Positions 38,373 to 46,686 of a stretch of DNA of 49,310 nucleotides are shown piece after piece (the first letter of the stretch is position 1; each line of letters opens with the position of its first letter). Origin of the DNA: a virus; the IMG/VR virus record IMGVR_UViG_3300010413_001230, positions 1-49,310 of that record; one strand, given 5' to 3'. The notes under the pieces are model-generated. The model was given only the letters and a program-made list of their open reading frames with translations. It did not search any database and was not told where the DNA came from. Position numbers and translations under genes: made by a program.

Positions 38373-38601
38373 CCATCCTAGCCGTTTTAGCCCACCAGGC
38401 GCTTATCAGACGCTGCATGTCCCGCTTTTTCCTCCCCCACTGCCGATCTTGCCATAGCGGGCACTTGGGGCTTTCGATTCCCTTGCAATCGGGCAAGGGG
38501 CAGCTTAGGCAGGTATCGATCTCGGCCTGCTGCGCTGTGGTAAGCTCCATCCTGTATCCCCAACCGCCCACACTCTCTTCCCGATCCCACTCGTAGCCCA
38601 T
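38365..38601 (-). CDS. Small Cys-motif protein
   Basis: 78 residues. DTCLSCPLPDCKGIESPKCPLWQ is a four-cysteine knuckle likely to bind zinc or an Fe-S cluster, followed by a basic helix (RQWGRKKRDMQRLISAWWAKTARMG). Similar Cys-Cys-Cys-Cys small proteins are frequent in early phage regions. It overlaps the next gene by eight bases. An upstream ATG within MGYEWDREESVGGWGYRM makes the exact start uncertain. Confidence 0.68.
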   Translation of the reverse strand: MGYEWDREESVGGWGYRMELTTAQQAEIDTCLSCPLPDCKGIESPKCPLWQDRQWGRKKRDMQRLISAWWAKTARMGD

Positions 38602-38602
38602 C

Positions 38603-38752
38603 CTACCACTCCCCCGAGGATCGTCCGTCCGTCGTCCGTCCGTCCTCCCGTAGGTACTCTGGACACTCCCCGGACGCGGTAGGGGAGTCGGGGTCGTAGC
38701 CCAACAGGAGCAAAAGCACGATTCCGATGATCACGATCCACTCAAGAGACAT
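38603..38752 (-). CDS. Tiny membrane protein (49 residues)
   Basis: ATG at 38752 overlaps the 3' end of the upstream gene. An N-terminal transmembrane helix (EWIVIIGIVLLLLLGY) is followed by an acidic tail. The 3' part contains CGTC-type short repeats (around 38627-38643) that encode DGRTTDGR. The anchor layout resembles the other small membrane genes of this region. Confidence 0.6.
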   Translation of the reverse strand: MSLEWIVIIGIVLLLLLGYDPDSPTASGECPEYLREDGRTTDGRSSGEW

Positions 38753-39644
38753 TGTAACTGGCCTCCTCTAGTTGCTTCTCGGCGATACGCTCGAAAGCTG
38801 CGTATCCCCGTTCTGTGATGTCGTAGCCCTGGTTGCGCCCTGGCCGTGCTTCGAGCAGGTGTGCCCTCTCAGCCTCGCGGCGCCAGTCGAGAAACTCGCT
38901 TTCCATGTAGCCAAAGTCCTTGGCCCCCGGTCCTGACTGGCCCCCTTCCCAAGAGGGAAAAGCGCCCTCGGCTGCCAGCGCCTGGCAGTAGCGCCAAAGC
39001 CCATCCGGGTTGGAGGCCGGCGCAAAGAGCCGCGCGCGCACCTGCTTGGTGACTTTGCCCCGTTCGTCTCGCTCGTTGATCTCGATGTTGGTGCTGGGTG
39101 GAGCCACAACAACCGGCGCCGGCGGCGGTGTGCGTTCCTGTTCATCTACCCTGACGATCAGCTTGTCATCATCGAGAAAGTCACGGCTTGCAATGAACCA
39201 AGTTCCTGCAGTGGCCACCAGCCAGGTGACCGGAGGCACGAACCAGGGCCAGTGCAGGCCGATGCAAATCGGGATGGCTGCCAGGCCGATGAATGCGCCT
39301 GAAATGCCGGCATAGGCAAGTGGTGTGAGGATGTCGCCAAATGAATGCTCCCGATACTCCTTTGACGTTCTTTTCTCGCCGGGTGACAAAACGCCCGGCA
39401 TAATTGAACTCGGCAAGCTCAAAGCTGGTTTTGATCCTGCACCACTTGGTGCCCCGTTGATCGGGATGGTCGACGTGCTGAATTCAAACACGCTTCCATT
39501 GCCACCAAGTGATCGGGCAGCCTCGCCAACTGCCGACCACTGACGCAATCCTGACCCCAACCTGCTTTCGCTTGCTCTCACAATGACCACCAATGATTGC
39601 CCACAGTGTGGACATGGAATCAGTTGATTACCCCCTTTTTCCAA
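38742..39644 (-). CDS. Membrane protein with zinc ribbon and winged-helix-like end
   Basis: 300 residues from a TTG start at 39644 supported by AGGGAGGT. The N-terminal CPHCGQ pair may use a partner for zinc. Two transmembrane helices (ILTPLAYAGISGAFIGLAAIPICIGL, WFVPPVTWLVATAGTWFIA) are followed by a Pro-rich linker (TPPPAPVVVAPPS) and a helical C-terminal domain with a winged-helix-like plan (DFGYMESEFLDWRREAERAHLLEARPGRNQGYDITERGYAAFERI). It could couple a DNA-binding domain to the membrane. Function unknown. Confidence 0.65.
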   Translation of the reverse strand: MEKGGNQLIPCPHCGQSLVVIVRASESRLGSGLRQWSAVGEAARSLGGNGSVFEFSTSTIPINGAPSGAGSKPALSLPSSIMPGVLSPGEKRTSKEYREHSFGDILTPLAYAGISGAFIGLAAIPICIGLHWPWFVPPVTWLVATAGTWFIASRDFLDDDKLIVRVDEQERTPPPAPVVVAPPSTNIEINERDERGKVTKQVRARLFAPASNPDGLWRYCQALAAEGAFPSWEGGQSGPGAKDFGYMESEFLDWRREAERAHLLEARPGRNQGYDITERGYAAFERIAEKQLEEASYNVS

Positions 39645-39659
39645 AGTAACCTCCCTTTG

Positions 39660-39899
39660 TTACCCTTCAATCACCTTGGGCACATCGAGCAGGGCAGCCG
39701 CGTCCACTCCCAACTCACGCCGGCACTCTGCCACGAGGCCAGTCCAACTCAGGCCGTACAATGCCGCCTCTGCCTGTGCAAGCGCCAGGATGCCGCCAAC
39801 GTGGTCAAGATTCCGGCTGCCACCTGCCAGGTGATTGCTGATCGTCAGGACCACCATTGCCTTGATGCCATTGGCTAGATCTTTTTGAAGGTATATCAT
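39660..39899 (-). CDS. Small hypothetical protein (79 residues)
   Basis: ATG 39899 just after the upstream stop; a longer reading would add 27 shadow residues. MIYLQKDLANGIKAMVVLTISNHLAGGSRNLDHVGGILALAQAEAALYGLSWTGLVAECRRELG is helical and Ala/Leu-rich. It is one of several small early genes between the helicase and the membrane-gene cluster. No motif is recognised. Confidence 0.6.
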   Translation of the reverse strand: MIYLQKDLANGIKAMVVLTISNHLAGGSRNLDHVGGILALAQAEAALYGLSWTGLVAECRRELGVDAAALLDVPKVIEG

Positions 39900-39901
39900 T
39901 G

Positions 39902-40192
39902 CTATACCCTCCCATACTCGATCCAGATCCCCGCCTGGTCGAGCAGATATTGTGCCCATTTGGCTTGATTCGGATGGCAACTGATCATGATGTGGCCCTG
40001 AAATACCATCAGCCCATACGTCTTGATTCCCTTGCCCTCAAGATACCACTGCACCTCGATCGGCGCATAGGGGCAGTAGTCAACCGGCAGTAGAAACGTG
40101 TGCCCTCCCTGGTTGGCCATGTCTTGGATCGCTGCCCACAGTGGCGTGATCCAATCCGCATAGGAGCCAATCTCTAAAAGTTTGTCTATCAT
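39902..40192 (-). CDS. Small hypothetical protein (96 residues)
   Basis: ATG 40192 with AAGGGGGTAAG in front, a strong Shine-Dalgarno in this genome's style. Mixed alpha/beta with aromatic residues (IGSYADWITPLWAAIQDM, FLLPVDYCPYAPIEVQWYLEG, YGLMVFQGHIMISCHPNQAKWAQYLLDQAG). Its spacing places the putative origin region immediately upstream. Function unknown. Confidence 0.65.
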   Translation of the reverse strand: MIDKLLEIGSYADWITPLWAAIQDMANQGGHTFLLPVDYCPYAPIEVQWYLEGKGIKTYGLMVFQGHIMISCHPNQAKWAQYLLDQAGIWIEYGRV

Positions 40193-40443
40193 CTTACCCC
40201 CTTCAATTAGCCCTGAACTGCTCCCCATTAGCCCCTGCTTGCTCTCTGTTGGCCCTGGATAGGTCTTAGGTGGCCAAAATTAGAGTATCCAAGGGTCGGT
40301 TAGAAATTATTCCAGTTATGTCTAGCTGGTAACGGTAACGATAGAAACGATAATCCCCCAGGAGATTATTTTTGTAGAATTCACACTAGGATTATGTGAG
40401 AAATTACCGTTTCCTATCGTTACCGTTACCCGTATCGTTACCA
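40193..40443. other. Putative replication origin / regulatory region
   Basis: No gene. A 17-bp inverted repeat (GGTAACGGTAACGATAG 40328-40344, complement at 40414-40430) surrounds an AT-rich centre. The core unit TATCGTTACC recurs at 40433-40442. GGTTAGAAA at 40298 recalls the immunity operators. It is directly downstream of the PrimPol-helicase gene and upstream of the small early genes, the classical setting of a phage origin. A strong promoter is not obvious. Confidence 0.6.
40328..40430. repeat. 17-bp inverted repeats of the putative origin
   Basis: Arms at 40328-40344 and 40414-40430 are perfect complements, about 70 bp apart. Each holds two overlapping GGTAACG-type units. The repeats continue imperfectly into AAACG segments on both sides of the centre. 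Confidence 0.85.
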
Positions 40444-42735
40444 CTAGATCATCCTGATCCCGGTCACACCTTTTTGATTTTGACCGATAGAGTTTTTCTT
40501 TTGTGCCCCGGTTGCCAATCCCTTGCGTCTTAGCTCCATGCTGAGTGATCGCTGATGCTTAGGCGTGACGCCATTCTCTTTGCACCACTCACTGTAACTC
40601 AGGTAAAGCGCCGCATTGGGCACAAAGTGTGAGCCCGGATCGCCCTTGGTAGGGTCCACGACCTCCACACATTCTTCAAGCCACTGGCCTACGTAATCCA
40701 GCTCAAGCCGCTGCTGTTCTGTTGCGTCCACAACCTGCTTGGGAACTCGTAAGCCCGTTCCCTCTTGGTTGTACCACCGGATCGCTCCGGTCACCGCCCA
40801 GGCCAGAACGCCTTGCAATACCTCGGTAGTCTTGAGCTGCGTCTTGAGCGTCTTATCCTCCCGGCCGGCATAGCTGTTGGGAAAGTTGATCACTTTGACG
40901 CGGTACCATAGAGCGTCATCGTCCACATCAGCATTCACAGGCCAGTTGCTGAGAAGCCACACCTTGAATTGTGGCCGGTAGGCAAAGTGGGTGCGGTGCT
41001 TGAAAGCACAGTAGACAGAATCGCCGCCGGTCAAGCTTTTCACCCGCGCCGCGTTGAGACTGGTGTACTTGCTCGATTCACTGGCAGCCACAAAGCGGCA
41101 GGGCTTGAGCGGTGCCAGGTCAAAGTTCTGTGCATCGTGGCTCCGGTCCATCGTGAACGTGCTAAAATCGACCTCCACGCCAAGAGGCTCCAGCCCCAGC
41201 ATGGCCAAGATCGTCTCTTTGAATGTTCCCTTGCCGCTTCTCAGTGGCCCATACAGGTAAAACAAACACTCCTCACTGGTATGCCCGGTCAACGAGTACC
41301 CCACGGCCATCTGCAAAAAGTCTAGGATCTGCAGGTCGCCACCTACCCAATCAGCAAGCAGCTCTCGCCACCGGCTATGATCGGCCTTCGGATCGTACTC
41401 AATTGGCAGGCAGTAGGTGAACCGCTGACCGGGCAGATGGGCCACAAGCTCTCCTGTTCTCAGATTCAGCACGCCGTTGCGACAGTTGAGCAAGTCGGGG
41501 AAATTGTCAAAGTCCCCTACGCTGGCCGGCACAAGCGATTGGAACAGGTACTTGGTGTTTCGCACGTTGGTAGCCGTGCTGCGCGTCGTCTTGACGATGT
41601 GCTCGGCCTGCGCTCTTGCAGCCTCCACCCGGCGCCGGATCAGCGTTTCCACGATGGCCCGATCGAGCTCGCTCTCTGCCAATTCCCGGTTCCAATGCGT
41701 CCCGATGTTGGACATCCAGCCGTAAGCCTCGCAGTGCAGAAACTGCCCCGAGTAGAGCGCCTGCACGCACCGGGCGTTGCCCTCGTCGCTGGCATCGGCG
41801 CGCAAGAGGATGCTCTCTGCCGGGCTACCTGTGGGCGGCTCCGTGGCCGGCAAATCGTCGGGCCGGTAGCGTTCCATGCTCTCGGCGATCTCGACAAGCT
41901 CGTGGTCCTCGAGCGGCGGATTGCCCCGCTTCCGGTTGGCTATGCGGAGGGCGGCAAGGATCTCTTCAGCATCGGCCCCACGCCGGCGCATACTGCCGGC
42001 CAGGCTCGTCAGGGTGACGTTGCGTGTCCCATCGTCGATTTCCGGCGGGATTGTGCGCCCGTTGCCGTTCTCGGGATTGGCCGCGCTTTCCCAAGGGTCC
42101 GATGTTGGCATCCTGAGCAGGTCCACGATTGCGGCCGGGATCGGCGCTTCCCGGTGATCGTCCGGGTGGCTGCTCACCTCCCAGGTGTAGGAGCCCTGCG
42201 CGGTGCGGCTCGGGGCCACCAGGATGTAGCCACCCTCGCCGCGGGTGTCAATGCCGGGCCCAAGACGGCTGGCGCTGTTCTTGATGGCCCCATTGGGCGA
42301 GTGCCATACCAGGTGGATACCGCCCGAGGGGGTCTGTTGTTCAAGAGCTTGGCTATCATCGATCTGGTGCTGCGCTTTGAGATTGGCCCACTCGCTGGGG
42401 CCATCATTGCCGGCCTTCACGTCCAGATCCACCACGGCCAGCTTGGAGCGGCCGCAGTCTATGCCGATGTTGGCCAGGGGCGTGGCTGCCCACCAACCCT
42501 TGATGGCGGTTGGATCTCTGGTCGCATCCTTGAAACCGTGCGCTGTGAGCGGCTTTTTCTCACCCGGCACGCACGGGAACACGTACCACCCGCGCTTGGC
42601 ATAGCTCAAAGCGGCAGTGAGCAGAATTTCACGCCAGCCATCTTGCGGCGTCATCTGGCTGATTTCCTGCTCACTATGCCCCAGCTCTTGTAGTTGGCGC
42701 TTGGCCTCATTGGTGAGAAAGAGCGGTATACTCAT
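40444..42735 (-). CDS. Bifunctional primase-polymerase / SF3 helicase
   Basis: 763 residues. N-terminal PrimPol domain (about 35-210): acidic metal site VVDLDV (101-106), SGGIHLVW (137-144) and GIDTRGEGGYILVAPS (161-176). A linker follows, and then D5-N and SF3 helicase domains with Walker A GPLRSGKGT (496-504), Walker B-like segment around FVAASESS and sensor WLLSNWPV. The last 90 residues resemble the winged-helix end of such primases. It would prime and unwind at the adjacent origin. One polypeptide does both jobs, as in P4-type and many satellite/siphophage systems. Confidence 0.93.
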   Translation of the reverse strand: MSIPLFLTNEAKRQLQELGHSEQEISQMTPQDGWREILLTAALSYAKRGWYVFPCVPGEKKPLTAHGFKDATRDPTAIKGWWAATPLANIGIDCGRSKLAVVDLDVKAGNDGPSEWANLKAQHQIDDSQALEQQTPSGGIHLVWHSPNGAIKNSASRLGPGIDTRGEGGYILVAPSRTAQGSYTWEVSSHPDDHREAPIPAAIVDLLRMPTSDPWESAANPENGNGRTIPPEIDDGTRNVTLTSLAGSMRRRGADAEEILAALRIANRKRGNPPLEDHELVEIAESMERYRPDDLPATEPPTGSPAESILLRADASDEGNARCVQALYSGQFLHCEAYGWMSNIGTHWNRELAESELDRAIVETLIRRRVEAARAQAEHIVKTTRSTATNVRNTKYLFQSLVPASVGDFDNFPDLLNCRNGVLNLRTGELVAHLPGQRFTYCLPIEYDPKADHSRWRELLADWVGGDLQILDFLQMAVGYSLTGHTSEECLFYLYGPLRSGKGTFKETILAMLGLEPLGVEVDFSTFTMDRSHDAQNFDLAPLKPCRFVAASESSKYTSLNAARVKSLTGGDSVYCAFKHRTHFAYRPQFKVWLLSNWPVNADVDDDALWYRVKVINFPNSYAGREDKTLKTQLKTTEVLQGVLAWAVTGAIRWYNQEGTGLRVPKQVVDATEQQRLELDYVGQWLEECVEVVDPTKGDPGSHFVPNAALYLSYSEWCKENGVTPKHQRSLSMELRRKGLATGAQKKNSIGQNQKGVTGIRMI

Positions 42736-42790
42736 TTACCTGTTTCCAGTGTGTGACCGTTAATGTGTGTTGGCGGACCTGCCTGATAAG

Positions 42791-43297
42791 TCAACTTATC
42801 GGAAGCCGTATTTGTCGCTTCCACACTTCCCAGGCACGGGTTACGGCCCCGCTGCCAGGAAACAGATCCACAAATTCGTCATCCGGTCGCAGCCCGACAA
42901 ATCGAAACAGCCAATAGCAGAACTTGTCCGGCTTGACGCCCACGAGTCCCCGCTTGAGCGTGATGCTGACAGACACCCAGTCCGTCACAGTAGGAACGTC
43001 ACGCCCAAGATTGCGGCCACCCCACACAATGATCGGCTCCCAAGCATAGGCCGGGTTGACGTTTGCCTTGAACGCGCAAAACGGCTTTACCCACGCGCAT
43101 ATACGCACATCGTCGGGGCATTCTGGCAGTGATAGAATCTGCTTGAGACTTGGAGAACTGGCCGACAAGGCCCAAGCATCGTATTGGCTCAATTCTCGTA
43201 GCAACTCAGAATGATCCACCTCGGCGCACTGCGGGTCATCGCTGTAGTGTTTTTGTGCCTGTCCTATGTATGGCGGGTCAGCGTATGCGAATCTCAT
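42791..43297 (-). CDS. Adenine-specific DNA methyltransferase (MT-A70/Dam-like)
   Basis: 168 residues, compact. MRFAYADPPYIGQ gives the catalytic DPPY near the N-terminus. The SAM-binding FVDLFPGSGAVTRAW lies at the C-terminus, a beta-type order. It would methylate adenine. It is distinct from the enzyme at 34415-35923, so the phage encodes two orphan-like methyltransferases. It lies between the VWA and primase genes. Confidence 0.85.
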   Translation of the reverse strand: MRFAYADPPYIGQAQKHYSDDPQCAEVDHSELLRELSQYDAWALSASSPSLKQILSLPECPDDVRICAWVKPFCAFKANVNPAYAWEPIIVWGGRNLGRDVPTVTDWVSVSITLKRGLVGVKPDKFCYWLFRFVGLRPDDEFVDLFPGSGAVTRAWEVWKRQIRLPIS

Positions 43298-43323
43298 CCT
43301 GGTCCCCTAAGAGTCATTAGCGG

Positions 43324-43893
43324 TTACGCCGTCGCTCCCAAGAGCAAAGTAACCTGGTCGGCCAACAGCCCCGGTGCGTTCGACTTTGAAAAAGTGCCCC
43401 CACTGGCCTTTGCCAACCGCTCGAGAAATGCGCGCCCTCCCCAAGCGCCGCCATCCTCCGGGCCGATGTAGACGCAATCAATCCGGTCTGTGAACGTTCG
43501 CGCCACGTCGAGGGCGGCTTGCTCGTCGTCCGGCTGCCCATCGCTGATGACAATGAACTTGATTCCGGTCCCATCGGCAGGCTTGACAAAGCGGAGCGCA
43601 CCTGCCAAATTGGTGCCATTCCCGATGCGCCGAGGGATGCCCGTTGGGGCAAATTCGGCAATGTCACTGAATGCGATCACGGCCAACTTGCCGGGAAATT
43701 GCTCTTGGAGCCGTCTCAGCTCGGCTTCCGCGGCCTCGTAGCGAGAAATGCCCCCTGGTGCATCGTTGGCGCCCATACTGCCGCTCATGTCCACGATTAG
43801 CAGAGCATCAGCGCTCAAGAACGATTCGGCAAGGCTGATATGGTCACGCTGTGCCACTGCTCCCAAACTACCCAAAGTCAATGCGTTACTCAT
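43324..43893 (-). CDS. VWA-domain protein with intact MIDAS
   Basis: 189 residues. LLIVDMSGSMG (D35, S37, S39) is the metal-ion-dependent adhesion site. The third and fourth ligands lie in the NGTNL and ISDGQPDDE segments. The whole protein is a single von Willebrand A domain without signal peptide, so it acts inside the cell. Phage VWA proteins are of mostly unknown role; MoxR-VWA partners are absent here. It starts within the coiled-coil gene's stop. Confidence 0.82.
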   Translation of the reverse strand: MSNALTLGSLGAVAQRDHISLAESFLSADALLIVDMSGSMGANDAPGGISRYEAAEAELRRLQEQFPGKLAVIAFSDIAEFAPTGIPRRIGNGTNLAGALRFVKPADGTGIKFIVISDGQPDDEQAALDVARTFTDRIDCVYIGPEDGGAWGGRAFLERLAKASGGTFSKSNAPGLLADQVTLLLGATA

Positions 43894-44080
43894 CGGGGAT
43901 TGCTCCTTCTATGGTTGCCAGCAAGAGAGCAATGTTCTCTTGGTAGTCTTGGATCTGTTGCTTCATTTCCTCAATCGCCGCTTCCAGTCCCCCAATTTGA
44001 GCGCGTAGGTACTCGGCATCTTTGGATGTTGAATAGCCAAGCTCTGTGCGCCTGAGTGCTTTTGTGGTTTGGGTGTTCAT
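43886..44080 (-). CDS. Small coiled-coil protein
   Basis: 64 residues. A heptad region from residue 20 (DAEYLRAQIGGLEAAIEEMKQQIQDYQENIALLLATIEGAI) predicts a coiled coil. It lies between a J-domain gene and the VWA gene and overlaps the latter by eight bases. It might bridge those proteins (inference). Confidence 0.65.
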   Translation of the reverse strand: MNTQTTKALRRTELGYSTSKDAEYLRAQIGGLEAAIEEMKQQIQDYQENIALLLATIEGAIPDE

Positions 44081-44962
44081 CTATATCCACCTCTCTGTAA
44101 ACGTATCATCTCCATAACGCCACGAGGTGACCAGTGTCCCCCGGCTGCTTACAATGTCCTCCCAACCAAGAATCTTTGAGACGACAAAGCGCCCAAACTG
44201 CTCCTGGCCCTCACAGAGGATGTAGCCACACCGGAGCGGTGGCTTCCAGCCGAACTTTTGCCGGCTGTCGAGCATCTGGAAAGCCCCGGTGCGATCTGCA
44301 TAGTCTTGTGCCCGTTCTGGCGCTGTGGCTTGTGCCAATTGCAGGCCCGCGTCGTACTTGCGGCGCTGGATGGGGTTGCTCAACACCTCGTAGGCATGGC
44401 CGATCAGCTTGAATTGTTCATCTGCGTCCGGGTCTTTGCACACATCTGGGTGCCATTGCTTGGCTGCCCGGCGATAGGCTGATTTGAGATCCGCCACGAC
44501 CACCGTGCGCTTGACGCCGAGAACCGCATAGAGCGTTGCGGCCTCTTCCGGCCTGGTATCCACGGCGAACCACTCATGGAGCACAGAGAGCGGAAAGATT
44601 GCCCCCCACTGGCCATTGACCCAACCAAAAGCCGTGGTTTCCCCGTTGCCGCGATCTTTGGCGGCTCCCAGGTATCGCACGTCGAGCAGCCTGGTTTCCG
44701 TTTGCGCCTGGACCCGCACTTGCGGCACCTGCGGCCGGATGCCCAAATGCTGCTCTGCCAGGTCGGCCAGGGTGTTGGCGTGCTGTGGGGCCACCAACCA
44801 GACTTTCTGTTCCCGGTCCCACTGCCGATCCGAATGGGGGATCTTTGCCTTGAGCGCGGCCACGAGGCCCGGATCATAGGGCGACTGAAACGCAAGGGAG
44901 CCATCGCGCTGGGGTGTGATGTGCGCCTCTTCACTTCTGGGTGCAAAGCGTTGGTATCTCAT
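44081..44962 (-). CDS. HARP-like domain fused to a DnaJ J-domain
   Basis: 293 residues. About 20-75 (SLAFQSPYDPGLVAALKAKIPHSDRQWDREQKVWLVAPQHANTLADLAEQHLG) resembles the HARP domain of annealing helicases. About 143-206 is a full J-domain (TLYAVLGVKRTVVVADLKSAYRRAAKQWHPDVCKDPDADEQFKLIGHAYEVLSNPIQRRKYDAG) with the HPD motif at 171-173. Such a protein could recruit host DnaK to DNA or replication complexes (inference), in the manner known for lambda P/DnaJ remodelling. The C-terminal 80 residues are unassigned. Confidence 0.75.
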   Translation of the reverse strand: MRYQRFAPRSEEAHITPQRDGSLAFQSPYDPGLVAALKAKIPHSDRQWDREQKVWLVAPQHANTLADLAEQHLGIRPQVPQVRVQAQTETRLLDVRYLGAAKDRGNGETTAFGWVNGQWGAIFPLSVLHEWFAVDTRPEEAATLYAVLGVKRTVVVADLKSAYRRAAKQWHPDVCKDPDADEQFKLIGHAYEVLSNPIQRRKYDAGLQLAQATAPERAQDYADRTGAFQMLDSRQKFGWKPPLRCGYILCEGQEQFGRFVVSKILGWEDIVSSRGTLVTSWRYGDDTFTERWI

Positions 44963-45162
44963 AGCCCCACCACATCTCTCAAGTGTCTATAAGCGCACTC
45001 GGCTTTCTTCGTGGCTTTCCACCCTCGCCACTTGGGCAAGTCGACCAGGGCGACAATCTCCCCGGCGGGCTTGGTGCTGCTCTTGACGATCTCGGCCTGG
45101 TCAAAGTGCAGGCCGATCACGGTTGTGTCACTCAGTCGGACTTGTTTAGGGTTGGGATTCAC
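44959..45162 (-). CDS. Small hypothetical protein (67 residues)
   Basis: GTG 45162 overlaps the exonuclease stop (GTGA) and its own end overlaps the J-domain gene, so it is tightly coupled. Beta-rich start (LSDTTVIGLHFDQAEIV) and a basic, aromatic end (LPKWRGWKATKKAECAYRHLRDVVG). No family is recognised. Association with the recombination genes is likely. Confidence 0.62.
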   Translation of the reverse strand: MNPNPKQVRLSDTTVIGLHFDQAEIVKSSTKPAGEIVALVDLPKWRGWKATKKAECAYRHLRDVVGL

Positions 45163-45947
45163 GTTGCACCTCGACAAATCCCCCAGTATTCGCAATAGCG
45201 CGGGCTACACTTGAACGTGGTCGTGTTCGGCGGGAAAGCACCCGCGCTGATCGCCTCCCACGTCTCTTTGATCAGGCCAAAGAGCCAGAACATTTGCCCG
45301 ATGGTCCGATAGGATTCCCAGATCTGGATCTGTGGTTTCTTGGTCTTGACGAAAACATAGTGCCTGAACAGGCCACAGTTGAGGGTGTATCCCGCCTGAT
45401 TCTGCGCGGCCAAGTAAAACACCGGCTGCAACTCGCCATCAGCCTGATCCTGATTCCAAGAGCGCCCGGACGTTTTAAAGTCGGCGGGGATTCCATCGGC
45501 TTCGATCAAGTCGATGTACCCAACGATCGGAATCGGGACGCCGGGCACCTGGAGCTCTATGTACCGCTCGATCTGTACCTGCTCCTCGAGTACCATCGGC
45601 TGTAAGGCATCTACTAGGGCGATTGTGTCAGGGTCAGAGAACATACGCACGCCCAAGTTGCACATCTCTTCTGGCGTGTCGCCGTCCCAGCAAACATCCC
45701 GATCCTCAAGCTGTGCTGTCCAATTCCTTTGCCAATGGTTGATCAATGGTTCCTCTGCTGAACCAGCAAAGCCAGTTTTGATGTAGTCCTCAACCGTATC
45801 GTGAAACGCGCTTCCGAAAATCAGCGCCGGGCTCGTCGGCGTTTGTACCTTGTCCAGATAGTGAAACCGCCAAGAGCGGGGGCACATCTGGTAGGTGCTG
45901 ATACTGGAATAGCTCAGGTGATCAATTTGGCTTGTGATGTCAACCAT
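45159..45947 (-). CDS. PD-(D/E)XK exonuclease (RecB/Cas4-like)
   Basis: 262 residues from ATG 45947, eight bases inside the RecT-like gene. YSSISTYQMCPRSWRFHYLDKV (N-terminal Cys), FGSAFHDTVEDYI (His), VGYIDLIEADGIPADFKTS (metal Asp/Lys) and QPVFYLAA build the nuclease core. A C-terminal CSPRYCEYWGICRG supplies three more cysteines, the 4Fe-4S arrangement of AddB/Cas4-type nucleases. Together with the next gene it would form a RecE/RecT-like recombination pair. Confidence 0.85.
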   Translation of the reverse strand: MVDITSQIDHLSYSSISTYQMCPRSWRFHYLDKVQTPTSPALIFGSAFHDTVEDYIKTGFAGSAEEPLINHWQRNWTAQLEDRDVCWDGDTPEEMCNLGVRMFSDPDTIALVDALQPMVLEEQVQIERYIELQVPGVPIPIVGYIDLIEADGIPADFKTSGRSWNQDQADGELQPVFYLAAQNQAGYTLNCGLFRHYVFVKTKKPQIQIWESYRTIGQMFWLFGLIKETWEAISAGAFPPNTTTFKCSPRYCEYWGICRGAT

Positions 45948-46686
45948 TGGAGGCCTCCAACTTCTCAGCCACAGCCTTGCACTCTTCCGATGTTGCCGGG
46001 ATTTTGCCCTCATTGGCGCTCATGATCTCTTCCGGCCCCCACTGCTCCAAGAGCGCTTCGATGGTGTCAAAGGTCGGGGCTTGTGGCTCCTGTACTGGTG
46101 CAGGTATCCAATCGTTGTCAATGGTGACTGTATCCCCCTCAGCCGTCACCTCGGCGCCCAACTCATCGGTGCGCTTCATCCCGCCGATGATGTCAGGAAA
46201 CACCACATCGGCGCAAAAGCCCACGGCACGCCACCTGAGCATATTGGCCGGCCACTTTTCCCAACCGCTGCCCGGTTTGACCAGTCCGGCCCGCTCGGCA
46301 TCTTCCATCGTCACCGTGACCGAGTAGACAAATTCCCCCCTGCCCATCGTGACGGTGCAGGCGCTTGGCTTGCCACCCTTATCCTGCTGATCCTCAATCT
46401 CCAACTTGGTGCAAAGTGGCGATTGCTGAATCAGCGCCAGGCAGCCACGAGGTGAAAGGCCAACATGCCCCTGGATCACCTGCACGAACTCGAAAGATGC
46501 CGTCAAGCTCAAGCCCAGCTCATACCCCTTGAGCATAATGGCCATGGCCTGCTCGGGATTGCTGACGCCAAACAGCCGCGCCTTGTGCATCGCCGGGCCG
46601 ATGGCGCTGATCATCTCCCAAACTTGCGGCGTGAGTTGTGGGGCAACTGTAAGCGCCCTGGTCTGATATTCTGGCTTAGTTTCCAT
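45940..46686 (-). CDS. RecT-like single-strand annealing protein
   Basis: 248 residues. NPEQAMAIMLKGYELGLSLTASFEFVQVIQGHVGLSPRGCLALIQQSPLCTKLEI is the characteristic start of phage RecT-type annealing proteins. VTVTMEDAERAGLVKPGSGWEKWPANMLRWRAVGFCADVVFPDIIGG matches their central block. It would anneal single strands exposed by the adjacent exonuclease. The acidic tail (QWGPEEIMSANEGKIPATSEECKAVAEKLEASNG) could bind SSB or nuclease. Confidence 0.82.
   Translation of the reverse strand: METKPEYQTRALTVAPQLTPQVWEMISAIGPAMHKARLFGVSNPEQAMAIMLKGYELGLSLTASFEFVQVIQGHVGLSPRGCLALIQQSPLCTKLEIEDQQDKGGKPSACTVTMGRGEFVYSVTVTMEDAERAGLVKPGSGWEKWPANMLRWRAVGFCADVVFPDIIGGMKRTDELGAEVTAEGDTVTIDNDWIPAPVQEPQAPTFDTIEALLEQWGPEEIMSANEGKIPATSEECKAVAEKLEASNG

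Noticed and set aside
40345-40380. Plus-strand terminator-like hairpin with T-run
   Set aside because: No plus-strand transcript is expected here; the stem is weak and lies within the putative origin.
41377-42693. 438-residue plus-strand frame antisense to the PrimPol gene
   Set aside because: Composition and lack of start signals mark it as a shadow of the primase-helicase gene; the same applies to the plus-strand frame at 4749-5870.
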